NCBI RefSeq assembly: GCF_005869845.1
Contig: NZ_VAWF01000001.1
Location: 496,001 to 560,000 of the forward strand
From: Fodinibius saliphilus
Lineage (GTDB): Bacteria > Bacteroidota > Rhodothermia > Balneolales > Balneolaceae
Length of the DNA: 64,000 nt
Reading direction: 5' to 3'
Under the pieces are notes generated by a model. That model was not told the origin of the DNA. It was given only the letters and a program-made list of their open reading frames with translations, and made no database searches. The position numbers and the translations under genes are program-made. Shown piece after piece: positions 1-8,539 of this stretch. How positions within the stretch are numbered: the first letter of the stretch is position 1; each line of letters begins with the position of its first letter.

Positions 1-844
1 TTGCATCAGTATGCTCTGAGAAGATTTTGTCAGATCACTGATTAGGTTAGTTTCTAAATCCAAATTTATCTTTGATTTGATCATGGCTGAGGTGTATCTG
101 ATTGAAATGTAAGTTACCACGTGAATAGGTCAAAGTTAGCTATTACTCACCGGCAACTTACTTGTTATCTAATTGCAGTTATTGAGTAGGTGTATTGAAT
201 TACCGAAACCTTTACAACGATAATTTATTTTCTTTTCTATTCCTGTCCTTCGTATAGTTTTAAAATCACCTACACTGATAACCACAACAAATGTGCCAAC
301 TTTTCCCTCAAAAGATACCTGTTTCAGTAGATGTCACATTTAATACTTGTAGGCCTAAAGGTAATGTGATTGATCAGTAAAATGGGTTTTAAGGTATTAA
401 GTTTTGTGTGAACAAATTTCATAGAATACTTTGGTATGTGTAATATTGATGCAAGAAAGAGCTTAAAAATGATATCTCATCTTGCAACGTTTTAACCTTC
501 ATTAAAGAGAGAAAGCTACTTATTAAGTCATATAGTGGGATTTTACATACTGGATAATGGATTGGCATAGGTATTGTATAATTCATTTTGTCGTACAGTA
601 AATAATTAAACATAGTTACTGGTTTATAATTTGAAAAAAAAATTAAAAATGCTTTATGACTTACTGTTCATGAGAAGAGAACGACTCTGCATAGTATAAA
701 TAGTGATTGGTTTTAGCCATACGATAGATAGTCTACACTGTAGCAACAATTTGTAGGTTTTAGTTAAAACAAAGTTCACTAGAGTGGGTGAAGATGTGTA
801 ATTCCTTCTTTGGATTATAAACTACATTAATTGAGTAGAAACAG
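1..844. other. Intergenic region, largely featureless
   Basis: No coding region is convincing here. The only open frame of any length is 64 codons on the minus strand (419-613), with no ribosome binding site and no recognisable protein. The one signal is a minus-strand sigma-54-type promoter at 284-298, which would drive a leftward gene outside the window. A half-site resembling the locus palindrome (TTACTC at 143-148) is also present but weak. Confidence 0.6.
284..298 (-). promoter_or_regulatory. Sigma-54-type promoter (leftward)
   Basis: On the minus strand the sequence reads TGGCAC-ATTTG-TTGT, matching the -24/-12 sigma-54 consensus (TGGCAC-N5-TTGC) except for the last base. It points out of the left end of the window, so its gene is not visible. 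No clean GAGTAA-N3-TTACTC palindrome is seen upstream of it. Confidence 0.55.
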
Positions 845-2065
845 ATGACTTTTTTTGAGGTTATACAGTATTCGGTGGCAATAATTTTTGGGTTATTTCT
901 TATTAATCAATTCTTGTTCAGTATTTTTGCTTTAAAAGCAAATAAGAAAGATGATTTCTCCACAACCCGGCAACGAAAATTTGCCATCATGCTTACCGGA
1001 CATAATCTAGAGAGTATTATTACCAGAAGCTTATATAGTCTTTCAGGGCTGGTTTATCCCCAGAGCTTATATGATCTTATTGTTATTGCAGATAATTGTA
1101 CTGATAACACGGTAGAAGTTTCGGAGCGGCTCGGGGCTCGTGTTTTACATAGGAAAGAAGGGACTCCCGAAAGCAGAGAGTATATGATTAAATGGGGGCT
1201 TCAACAGCTAAATAACATTGCACTGGAATATGATGCTGTTGTATTTATTGATGCCGGTAGTTTAATTTCTGGCAATTACTTAGAAGTTATGAATTACTAT
1301 TTAGAACAGGGGAGCCTGGTAATACAAAGCAACTACCAATTATTACCTAAGAAACAGAGCCGTTTTGCTGAAATTGTTCGTATTGAGTTCTTATTAAAAA
1401 ATTTTGTGAGGCCATTGGGACGTAAAGCACTCGGTTTGGAAACGGTATTGCGAGGGAGTGGAATGTGTTTTTCAACAAGATTGCTAGAGCAAATACCTTG
1501 GAAAGCTCGATCCAGAAATGATGTGAGCGATTACGGACTGGAGATTCAATTAAGCGATATATTAATAGAGTTTGCCCCCGAAGCGTCAGTTTCTGTGGAA
1601 TTTGAACCCGAATCAAGAGAACAGTTCGCAAGAGTTCTTAAAAGCATATATAAACCTTATTCCGGAATTTTCAAGTGGGGGCCCAAGTTATGGGGAGCTA
1701 CCTTTCAGAAAGGAAACATCAGGTTTCTGGAGCTTTTTATTGATTTAATAATGCCAAGATCTGTAACACTTATTGTGTTTCCTGTTACCCTAATGATCGT
1801 AAGCATATTACTTTGGGAAATAGGATGGAGTCCTATGTCAGTAATATTAGTCTGGATGATTTTAGCGGGGTTGGGAATGCTACAACTTTATATAGGACTT
1901 ACAGCAGCTGATTTATCCCACAGGCTGTATTGGACAGCGATGTATGTTCCCAAAAACTTGATTACAAAGATTAAATACAAGTTTGCTAATTACTGGCAAG
2001 GTAATAAAAATGATAAGTCCTCACAGTTTAACGAAAAAAAAGAAACTCAAGGTGCTAAATACTAA
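845..2065 (+). CDS. Membrane glycosyltransferase, family 2-like
   Basis: A 406-residue protein with one N-terminal membrane segment (about residues 8-30), a cytosolic GT-A type domain and two further membrane segments near residues 305-355. The nucleotide-binding start is recognisable (MLTGHNLE, then VIADNCTDNT around residue 85). This is the architecture of processive or membrane-anchored GT2 enzymes that build surface polysaccharide. The usual DxD metal motif is replaced: the aligned stretch reads FIDAGSLI (DAG instead of DAD), and the downstream TED and QxxRW motifs are not obvious, so activity may be altered. It stands alone upstream of the housekeeping block. Family call is firm, substrate unknown. 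Confidence 0.75.
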   Translation: MTFFEVIQYSVAIIFGLFLINQFLFSIFALKANKKDDFSTTRQRKFAIMLTGHNLESIITRSLYSLSGLVYPQSLYDLIVIADNCTDNTVEVSERLGARVLHRKEGTPESREYMIKWGLQQLNNIALEYDAVVFIDAGSLISGNYLEVMNYYLEQGSLVIQSNYQLLPKKQSRFAEIVRIEFLLKNFVRPLGRKALGLETVLRGSGMCFSTRLLEQIPWKARSRNDVSDYGLEIQLSDILIEFAPEASVSVEFEPESREQFARVLKSIYKPYSGIFKWGPKLWGATFQKGNIRFLELFIDLIMPRSVTLIVFPVTLMIVSILLWEIGWSPMSVILVWMILAGLGMLQLYIGLTAADLSHRLYWTAMYVPKNLITKIKYKFANYWQGNKNDKSSQFNEKKETQGAKY

Positions 2066-2085
2066 CGTGCAAAAATTTCTCATGT

Positions 2086-2100
2086 ATATAAGTATTACTC
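2086..2100 (+). promoter_or_regulatory. Degenerate copy of the locus palindrome
   Basis: Reads ATATAA-GTA-TTACTC: the right half matches the locus palindrome GAGTAA-N3-TTACTC exactly, the left half only in its last three bases. It lies 54 bp upstream of the sigma-54-type promoter at 2154, a position expected for an enhancer-binding-protein site. A site of similar degeneracy (ATATAA-TTA-TTACCC) precedes the promoter at 6401. Confidence 0.3.
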
Positions 2101-2153
2101 ACCAGAACTAATAATAATAACCATTTTTTAAAGGCAAGTGAGATAGAAGCAGT

Positions 2154-2168
2154 TGGCACAGTTATTGC
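2154..2168 (+). promoter_or_regulatory. Sigma-54-type promoter, consensus match
   Basis: Reads TGGCAC-AGTTA-TTGC, an exact match to the sigma-54 -24/-12 consensus with correct spacing. Transcription would start near 2180 and run toward the 3' end of dnaB, which is on the opposite strand, so it cannot serve a normal downstream gene before the terminator at 2260-2296. Confidence 0.65.
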
Positions 2169-2179
2169 AGCTATAAATA

Positions 2180-2296
2180 TACTGATGTTTTACTTAAGTC
2201 CATTAAGAGAGGGACGGCTAATTGATATTCAAAATGAGAGAGAGTAGCAAACTCAATAAAAGAACCCTGCTTAAATAGGTAGGGTTCTTTTTCTTC
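2180..2296 (+). ncRNA. Candidate sigma-54-dependent small RNA
   Basis: Inferred from a consensus sigma-54 promoter (2154-2168) and a terminator hairpin with a T-rich tail (2260-2296) that bracket about 115 nt. Two tiny frames exist inside (20 codons from 2185, and 14 codons running into the terminator), but neither has a ribosome binding site. No known RNA family is recognised. Expression is not shown by the sequence. Confidence 0.35.
2260..2296. terminator. Bidirectional intrinsic terminator
   Basis: Inverted repeat AAGAACCCT / AGGGTTCTT (2260-2268 with 2281-2289) with a 12-nt loop, followed by T-rich sequence on the plus strand and a shorter T run on the minus strand. It could end dnaB transcription from the right and any transcript from the promoter at 2154. 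Confidence 0.75.
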
Positions 2297-2328
2297 CTTT
2301 AGAGAAATAGCATAAAACCGTAAAACAA

Positions 2329-3864
2329 CTAGAAAGGGGCTTCGCTATCTCCTCCATTACCAGCCGGATTATGACCCATAGGGGGTGGACCGCCGTTATC
2401 GCCCGAACCATTATTTCCACTATTATCGTTATCGGGATTAGGTTCACCAAAGGGGCCAGAGTCTGCAGTTGTGAGATTTTCAAATCGAGCATAGTCTTTA
2501 ACAAAATAGAGTGGAACACTACCTACAGGCCCGTTACGTTGCTTCCCGATAATGAGTTCAGCAAGTCCTGCAGTTGATTGTCCTTCAGGCGTAGTTTTAA
2601 TTCCATAATATTCAGGTCGGTAGAGAAAGCATACAACATCGGCATCCTGTTCAATGGATCCGGATTCACGCAAGTCACTAAGTTGGGGCCGTTTATCACC
2701 TCCTCTCTGCTCTACAGCACGACTCAGCTGAGATAGAGCAACAACAGGCACATCAAGTTCTTTAGCCAGTGCTTTTAACCCACGTGAAATAGAAGCAATT
2801 TCTTGTTCACGAGTGCCATGGTCTCCGCTTGCTGTCATCAGCTGAAGGTAGTCAACAACGATAAGACCAATATCGTGCTCACTTTTAAGGCGCCGTGCCT
2901 TAGTCCTTAATTCCATGATACTGAGTCCGGGAGTATCATCGACAAAAATATTCGCAGTGAAGAGGCGTCCTGCGGCATCAATAAGTCGTTTAAACTCCTC
3001 ATCATCAAGTTGACCTGATCGCGCTGACTGGGCATTTATTCGCCCTTCCATAGTTAGCAGACGCTGAACAAGTGATTGGTTTGACATTTCAAGGCTAAAA
3101 ATGGCCACCTTGGTCTGAAGTTTTTCATCTTGATGCATCGCAGCATTACGTGCTGTTGTAAGTACATAAGCTGTTTTACCCATTGAGGGTCGTGCGGCAA
3201 TAATGATCATGTCACCATTTTGCCATCCAGCAGTCATCTTATCTACATCCGTACCTGTTGGCACTCCAGTGATACCGGCTTCTTTTCCTCTGATATCTTC
3301 TAAGTAGGAGAGGGTATCTTTTAAAACATCACCAATTGCTTGTGCCTGGGAACGTTGCTTGGAGTTTGCTAGATCAAAAATACGTTGCTCAGCTTTGTCT
3401 AATACATCATAAGGGTCTGTAGAACTGTCATAGGCTTCTTTAATGATATCTGTGCAGCCACGTATCAAATTTCGTTTTGTCGCTTTTTCAGCTATAATTT
3501 GAGCATGATAATCAACATTAGCAGCAGAACTAACCGAACGGGTCAACTCTGAAAGGTAGCCAGCCCCACCACAGGTATCCAGTAATCCTTTATCTCTCAG
3601 TTCATTTTCTACCGTAAGAAGGTCAAGCGGATTATCCCTCTCATAAAGGTTGTGTAAAACTTCAAAGATGTGCTGGTGAGCTGGTTTATAAAAATCTTCT
3701 TTGGAAAGCATTTGAAGTGCTACTGTTGCAGCTTCATGTTCAATAAGCATTGAACCTAAAACGGCTTCTTCTACTTCAACGGCTTGGGGCGGAACGCGAC
3801 CTTCTTGCTGTAATATACCTGAATCAGAATTGTTACTATAGTTTGATTCTTGTTGTGATGCCAT
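2329..3864 (-). CDS. dnaB: Replicative DNA helicase DnaB
   Basis: A 511-residue protein of full DnaB length. The N-terminal DnaB domain (PPQAVEVEEAVLGSML, residues about 25-130) is followed by the RecA-like ATPase core with Walker A ARPSMGKT (around 225-232), Walker B LIVVDYLQL, and conserved SLEMSNQSLVQR and QLSRAVEQR helicase motifs. It is the ring helicase that unwinds DNA at the replication fork. The last 40 residues are a Gly/Asn/Pro-rich disordered tail, as in many relatives. It shares its strand with the UDG and mtaB genes upstream but is separated from them by about 110 bp. Confidence 0.97.
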   Translation of the reverse strand: MASQQESNYSNNSDSGILQQEGRVPPQAVEVEEAVLGSMLIEHEAATVALQMLSKEDFYKPAHQHIFEVLHNLYERDNPLDLLTVENELRDKGLLDTCGGAGYLSELTRSVSSAANVDYHAQIIAEKATKRNLIRGCTDIIKEAYDSSTDPYDVLDKAEQRIFDLANSKQRSQAQAIGDVLKDTLSYLEDIRGKEAGITGVPTGTDVDKMTAGWQNGDMIIIAARPSMGKTAYVLTTARNAAMHQDEKLQTKVAIFSLEMSNQSLVQRLLTMEGRINAQSARSGQLDDEEFKRLIDAAGRLFTANIFVDDTPGLSIMELRTKARRLKSEHDIGLIVVDYLQLMTASGDHGTREQEIASISRGLKALAKELDVPVVALSQLSRAVEQRGGDKRPQLSDLRESGSIEQDADVVCFLYRPEYYGIKTTPEGQSTAGLAELIIGKQRNGPVGSVPLYFVKDYARFENLTTADSGPFGEPNPDNDNSGNNGSGDNGGPPPMGHNPAGNGGDSEAPF

Positions 3865-3974
3865 CCTAAATTATATCACCAATGAGTGTTCCGATGAGAA
3901 GAGATAATTCCAAGTTATAAGTATAATAAATGAGTCTGTCAGAATGAAGAAAAAACCGTTTTCAAATGTAAAAA

Positions 3975-4826
3975 TTACGGTTCACCGCCGACTTCATCAT
4001 AACGTTTGCGTAAAAGTTTAACATCCTCCCAGGTCGGACGTTTCCATTTTGCATGGCGCAGTAAGGCGGCGGGATGGTATGTGGCTAATAGTTCGTATTC
4101 ATTCCGGAAGGTATGAAAATGACCTCGCATGCTTGAGAGCGAGGAGTTTTTGTTCAGCAATGTCTGTGCAGATACTTTTCCAAGTGATAAAATGAGCTTG
4201 GGATTAACAAGATCTATCTGTTTTAGTAAAAAGGGAAGACTACGCTGTCGTTCCTCTTCTTTAGGATTTCGGTTATTGGGAGGGCGATGTTTTAAAATAT
4301 TAGCGATATATACGTCTTTGCGATCAAAATCAATAGCAGCCAGTATCTTGTTTAATAATTGACCTGCTTTACCTACAAAAGGTTCTCCCAATCGATCTTC
4401 TTCGGCGCCCGGTGCTTCACCAATCAACATCAGATCGGCATTAGAATTACCTACTCCAAATACAAGCTGCGTGCCTTCAAGATCTGTACGGAGTATATCT
4501 GCTTTTTTACATAAAGCCTCAAGTTCTTTTAGTGAATTGCAGGCATCAATGTAGTCTTGGATAGTTTTTGTTTTCTTTTTGTCATCTGAAGCATCTGTTG
4601 CTTCATCTGTTTCTTCTTGGGAAAAGCTTTCTGAGGAGGCATAGTTAGAGGTAGTATCTTCTACCATGTTTTCATGTTCCTCATTATCATCAGTTTTTTG
4701 CTCCTTTACAGAAACTTCATGGTTTGATGACTCTTTGTTCAGAGAGAAATCTCCATATACCTCGCGTTCATATTCTATAAAGTTAATTACATTATTAATG
4801 AGATCTTCCGGATATGAGTCAGCCAT
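3975..4826 (-). CDS. Uracil-DNA glycosylase, family 4-like, lacking Fe-S cysteines
   Basis: A 283-residue protein. Residues about 1-90 are an acidic low-complexity extension; the rest is a UDG superfamily domain with motif [21 protein letters not shown] (136-155) and motif B HPAALLR near the C terminus, fitting family 4/5 enzymes that remove uracil from DNA. Family 4 normally holds a [4Fe-4S] cluster on four cysteines. Only Cys96 and Cys106 are present here: the usual KCRPP is KHRPP and the usual Cys before PFL is Ser, so the cluster is very probably absent. It starts 2 bp after the end of mtaB, implying co-transcription. Confidence 0.85.
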   Translation of the reverse strand: MADSYPEDLINNVINFIEYEREVYGDFSLNKESSNHEVSVKEQKTDDNEEHENMVEDTTSNYASSESFSQEETDEATDASDDKKKTKTIQDYIDACNSLKELEALCKKADILRTDLEGTQLVFGVGNSNADLMLIGEAPGAEEDRLGEPFVGKAGQLLNKILAAIDFDRKDVYIANILKHRPPNNRNPKEEERQRSLPFLLKQIDLVNPKLILSLGKVSAQTLLNKNSSLSSMRGHFHTFRNEYELLATYHPAALLRHAKWKRPTWEDVKLLRKRYDEVGGEP

Positions 4827-4828
4827 TA

Positions 4829-6163
4829 TTATCCAACGAGTTCTGCGATTACTTTTTGCTCTTCTTTGGCTTCTGAAGTCAGTTCTCCAATGAGATAACC
4901 ATCCTTGGAGCGTGCTCCCAATCGAACAGGTAAAATTCGGTTTTCATACTGCGGATTGTAGGGGATACCTACTCGAACATAATTATCAGTCCAACCCAGC
5001 ATAGCCCCATCGTGAGCAGCTCCTTCAAATAGTACAGGGCGAACCTCATCACGGAAAGAGGTATCAAAGGCAAAGCGTTTTTTTTCTGATAAGCGCCGCA
5101 ATTTGTGTGTACGTTCTTTTCGAACGCTGTTTTGAACATTCGGTTCAATATTCAGGGCATGGGTATTTGGTCGTTCGGAGTAGGTAAACACATGGAGGTA
5201 AGAGACCGGGAGATCAGCTATAAAGTTGAAAGACTCTTGAAATAGTTCATCCGTTTCACCGGGGTGCCCGGTTATAACATCAACGCCGATAGCAGCATCG
5301 GGCATAAGATCTTTTATTAGCTCCACACGTTCACGGTAAAGGTCCGATTGGTACCGGCGACGCATTAACCCGAGCATTTTATCGCTACCACTCTGAAGGG
5401 GCATGTGGAAGTGCGGTTGAATTTTGTCAGATTCGGCTGTGAAATGAATGATATCTTCATGCATCAGATTTGGTTCAACAGAGGAGAATCGAATGCGTTC
5501 GAGGCCGCTAACTTTATCAAGTTCTTGTAATAGCATAAAGAAATTTTCATCAGTACCGCGCCCATAATCACCTGCATTAACACCGGTAACAACCACTTCC
5601 TTAAATCCCTCTTCAACAAGGAGTTTAGCATTGTTAATTACCGAAGCAATCTCGGGACTTCTACTCTCACCCCGGGCCATTGGGATGGTACAAAATGAGC
5701 AGTTATAGCTACACCCATCCTGTACTTTTAGAAAGGCACGAGTACGGTCATCAGCCGAAAAGGCATTATGAAAGTCTACTGCCTCATTAACATCAGAGTT
5801 ATAGACTATTGGGTCGGTGCGCTTCTCGAAATCATCAAAGAGCTCCAAAAGTTTAAACTTGTTTTTTGCTCCTAAAATGGCATCTACACCATCAATGTCG
5901 GCAATTTCATCGGGTTCAAGCTGAGCATAACATCCAATAACGGCAACAAAAGCGTTGCTATTGCGACGCAGGGCACGCCGCACAGTTCTTCGACAAGTTG
6001 CATTAGCACTTTGTGTTACCGAGCATGTATTTATTACGTATATATCAGCTTCATTACCAAACTCCGTAATATCATAACCTTCTTCTTCGAAATCGCGCTG
6101 AATAGCTTTGGTTTCGGAGTAATTTAGTTTACAGCCAAGGGTCTTAAAAGCAACTTTTTTCAT
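4829..6163 (-). CDS. mtaB: tRNA threonylcarbamoyladenosine C2-methylthiotransferase MtaB
   Basis: A 444-residue radical-SAM methylthiotransferase. The N-terminal UPF0004 domain carries three conserved cysteines (Cys11 in the diagnostic TLGCKLNYSET, Cys47, Cys78), the radical-SAM core has CSYNCSFC (151-158, CxxxCxxC), and a C-terminal TRAM-like domain follows. The TLGCKLNYSET signature separates MtaB from MiaB and RimO. The enzyme converts t6A to ms2t6A at position 37 of tRNAs. It begins the mtaB-UDG pair and diverges from the GDP-fucose operon. Confidence 0.95.
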   Translation of the reverse strand: MKKVAFKTLGCKLNYSETKAIQRDFEEEGYDITEFGNEADIYVINTCSVTQSANATCRRTVRRALRRNSNAFVAVIGCYAQLEPDEIADIDGVDAILGAKNKFKLLELFDDFEKRTDPIVYNSDVNEAVDFHNAFSADDRTRAFLKVQDGCSYNCSFCTIPMARGESRSPEIASVINNAKLLVEEGFKEVVVTGVNAGDYGRGTDENFFMLLQELDKVSGLERIRFSSVEPNLMHEDIIHFTAESDKIQPHFHMPLQSGSDKMLGLMRRRYQSDLYRERVELIKDLMPDAAIGVDVITGHPGETDELFQESFNFIADLPVSYLHVFTYSERPNTHALNIEPNVQNSVRKERTHKLRRLSEKKRFAFDTSFRDEVRPVLFEGAAHDGAMLGWTDNYVRVGIPYNPQYENRILPVRLGARSKDGYLIGELTSEAKEEQKVIAELVG

Positions 6164-6320
6164 CGATCAGAATTTAGCTCGTAGTTGATGTGGGTTAACG
6201 TACCGAGCAATGGTAACAGAACTGTGATAATACAAAAAAACAGCAAAAATATCGATAGTTAAAGTTGGTCCTCATCTGAAAAAGTACTTTGTAACATTTT
6301 TGCCCATTATAGTGCTTATC

Positions 6321-6335
6321 ATATAATTATTACCC
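6321..6335 (+). promoter_or_regulatory. Degenerate copy of the locus palindrome
   Basis: Reads ATATAA-TTA-TTACCC, resembling the locus palindrome with one good half. It lies 65 bp upstream of the sigma-54-type promoter at 6401. Weak on its own; listed because position and form repeat those of the site at 2086. Confidence 0.25.
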
Positions 6336-6400
6336 GTGCTTAAATATTAAGGTTTACTGAATGAGGGAGAGGTTACCTTGTAACCGGCAAAAAAAGCGTA

Positions 6401-6415
6401 TGGCACAGTTGTTGT
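6401..6415 (+). promoter_or_regulatory. Sigma-54-type promoter of the fcl-gmd operon
   Basis: Reads TGGCAC-AGTTG-TTGT, one base from the sigma-54 consensus with correct spacing. The predicted start near 6427 leaves a leader of about 20 nt before the fcl ATG at 6449. It would drive the nucleotide-sugar operon fcl, gmd, dehydrogenase, 2-epimerase. Confidence 0.65.
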
Positions 6416-6448
6416 ATCCAGATAGTAACGCAAACAAATACTATTTCT

Positions 6449-7396
6449 ATGGATACACCAAAAATATACATTGCCGGGCACCGGGGGATGGTAGGTTCCA
6501 CAGTACTAAATGCCTTTAGAAAAAAAGGATACCAACATATAATCACACGGTCGAGTGATGAGTTGGATCTGCGAAAACAAGCTAGAGTGAACCGTTTTAT
6601 TTCTACAGAAAAACCGGATGTGATAATTTTAGCTGCGGCACGTGTGGGAGGAATACTGGCAAACGATCAATATCCCTATCCGTTCATTTATGATAATCTG
6701 TCGATACAGAATAATGTAATTAATGCAGCACATAAAAATAATGTAGCTGAACTCATTTTTTTGGGTAGCTCTTGCATATATCCCAAAGAAGCATCGCAGC
6801 CTCTGAAAGAAGAATATTTGTTAACCGGTTCATTGGAGCCAACTAATCAATGGTATGCAATTGCTAAAATAGCCGGAATTAAATTATGCCAGGCATTGCG
6901 TAAGCAGTACGGCAGAAAATATGTGGCACTAATGCCCACTAACTTATACGGGCCTCGGGATAATTTTGATCTAGAAACCTCGCATGTAGTTCCGGCCATG
7001 ATCCGAAAGTTTCATGAAGCCAAGGAGTCAGGAGATCACCCTGTAATATTATGGGGAACAGGAAATCCAAGACGTGAACTATTACATGTTAATGATCTTG
7101 CGAAGGCCGTGTTATTTGCTGTAGAAAACCAGTTATCGAAGAGCATATACAATATTGGTACAGGACAAGATCTTACGATAAAGGCTTTAGCTAGATTGAT
7201 TCAAGATATTGTTGGGCATGAGGGAGAAATCATTTGGGACAAGTCAAAACCTGATGGCACGCCCAGAAAAGTATTGGATGTATCGCGCATACATGCCGCG
7301 GGGTGGCATAACGAAATTGGTTTGGAAGAGGGTTTAAGAGATACCTACAAATGGTTTGTTAAAAACAAGAATCAACTAAAAGAAGTAAAGATATAA
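6449..7396 (+). CDS. fcl: GDP-L-fucose synthase
   Basis: A 315-residue extended short-chain dehydrogenase with the NADP-binding loop GHRGMVGS (10-17), catalytic Ser in LGSSC (about 107) and the pair Tyr136/Lys140 in WYAIAK. It epimerises and reduces GDP-4-keto-6-deoxymannose to GDP-L-fucose. The next gene supplies its substrate, which settles the assignment. The gene follows a sigma-54-type promoter closely and has no clear Shine-Dalgarno sequence, common in this phylum group. Confidence 0.95.
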   Translation: MDTPKIYIAGHRGMVGSTVLNAFRKKGYQHIITRSSDELDLRKQARVNRFISTEKPDVIILAAARVGGILANDQYPYPFIYDNLSIQNNVINAAHKNNVAELIFLGSSCIYPKEASQPLKEEYLLTGSLEPTNQWYAIAKIAGIKLCQALRKQYGRKYVALMPTNLYGPRDNFDLETSHVVPAMIRKFHEAKESGDHPVILWGTGNPRRELLHVNDLAKAVLFAVENQLSKSIYNIGTGQDLTIKALARLIQDIVGHEGEIIWDKSKPDGTPRKVLDVSRIHAAGWHNEIGLEEGLRDTYKWFVKNKNQLKEVKI

Positions 7397-7399
7397 TAT

Positions 7400-7428
7400 T
7401 TGTCCACGGGGCTCTCCCGGGGGGACAA
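7400..7428 (+). other. Intercistronic hairpin between fcl and gmd
   Basis: The 48-bp spacer contains TTGTCC (7400-7405) pairing with GGACAA (7423-7428), and inside it CGGG (7407-7410) pairing with CCCG (7416-7419). There is no T run after it, so it is not a typical terminator; it could stabilise or process the operon mRNA. Confidence 0.45.
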
Positions 7429-7444
7429 CAATGGAGAGGTACTA

Positions 7445-8539
7445 ATGGAAAAAAGAAAAGTAGCGTTAATTACAGGAGTTACAGGTCAAGATGGTTCCTA
7501 TCTGGCTGAATTTCTGCTTAAGAAAGGGTATAAGGTACATGGTATCAAAAGGCGGTCCAGTTCTTTCAATACGGGAAGGATAGATCATATTTATCAAGAT
7601 CCACATACTAAAGATCTGCCGTTTGAGCTACATTATGGCGATTTAACGGACTCAACAAACCTTATCCGGATTATTCAGGATGTACAGCCTGATGAAATTT
7701 ATAACTTAGGTGCACAAAGCCATGTACAGGTATCATTTGATGCTCCTGAGTATACCGCAGATACAGATGCGTTAGGGGTATTGAGAATATTAGAAGCGAT
7801 TCGCATTCTGGATATGACGCAACATACTAAGTTTTACCAAGCCTCTACAAGCGAGTTGTTTGGTAAGGTTCAAGAGGTCCCGCAAACCGAAAAAACGCCT
7901 TTTTATCCTCGTTCACCATATGCGGCTGCGAAGCTGTATTCGTATTGGATTACCATCAACTATCGAGAGGCGTACGATATGTTTGCTGTTAATGGAATTC
8001 TATTTAATCATGAATCACCTAAACGGGGAGAAACATTTGTAACCAGAAAGATTACGCGGGCTGCAGTACGTATTGCCGCGGGACTACAAGAAAAAACATT
8101 TCTGGGTAATCTTGAGGCTCGAAGAGACTGGGGACATGCCAAGGATTATATCGAAGGCATGTACTTAATGCTTCAACAAGATGAGCCTGATGATTATGTA
8201 TTGGCAACCGGGGAAACACACAGCGTTCGTGAGTTTTGCGAGCTGGCATTTGAACATGCCGGTATTCCACTAAAATGGATAGGAGATGGGATAGAGGAGA
8301 AGGGAATTAATGCTGAAACAGGTGATTCGGTCATTGAAATTGATCCACGTTATTTCCGGCCGACAGAGGTCGAGCTGTTAATTGGTGAGGCCCAAAAAGC
8401 ACGCAAAAAGCTCGGGTGGACACCCAAGTATTCTTTTGAGGATCTTGTTAAAGAGATGGTTTACGAGGATAGAGAAAAAATTAACTTAATGCTTAAGAAT
8501 AATGAAGACTATTCAAAAATCGCGAAATTTATACAATGA
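7445..8539 (+). CDS. gmd: GDP-mannose 4,6-dehydratase
   Basis: A 364-residue extended SDR. The N terminus reads [19 protein letters not shown], diagnostic of Gmd, with the catalytic Tyr/Lys in [10 protein letters not shown] and the [15 protein letters not shown] substrate-binding stretch. It converts GDP-D-mannose to GDP-4-keto-6-deoxy-D-mannose for fcl. I place the start at ATG 7445, preceded by GGAGAGG 7 nt upstream; the frame is open further back to a TTG at 7400, but that would include the hairpin and add a non-conserved extension. Confidence 0.95.
   Translation: MEKRKVALITGVTGQDGSYLAEFLLKKGYKVHGIKRRSSSFNTGRIDHIYQDPHTKDLPFELHYGDLTDSTNLIRIIQDVQPDEIYNLGAQSHVQVSFDAPEYTADTDALGVLRILEAIRILDMTQHTKFYQASTSELFGKVQEVPQTEKTPFYPRSPYAAAKLYSYWITINYREAYDMFAVNGILFNHESPKRGETFVTRKITRAAVRIAAGLQEKTFLGNLEARRDWGHAKDYIEGMYLMLQQDEPDDYVLATGETHSVREFCELAFEHAGIPLKWIGDGIEEKGINAETGDSVIEIDPRYFRPTEVELLIGEAQKARKKLGWTPKYSFEDLVKEMVYEDREKINLMLKNNEDYSKIAKFIQ

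Larger units (their letters stand above)
2066..2328. other. Intergenic region with sigma-54 promoter, candidate small RNA and terminator
   Basis: Between the GT2 gene and the 3' end of dnaB. It contains a palindrome-like site (ATATAA-GTA-TTACTC at 2086-2100), a near-perfect sigma-54 promoter (2154-2168), about 115 nt without a convincing gene, and an intrinsic terminator (2260-2296). Confidence 0.6.

Noticed and set aside
419-613. 64-codon minus-strand frame in the left intergenic region
   Set aside because: No ribosome binding site, no recognisable domain, and composition like the surrounding non-coding DNA.
2185-2247. 20-codon frame inside the candidate small RNA
   Set aside because: No ribosome site and no conservation evidence available; kept only as an alternative reading of the transcript.
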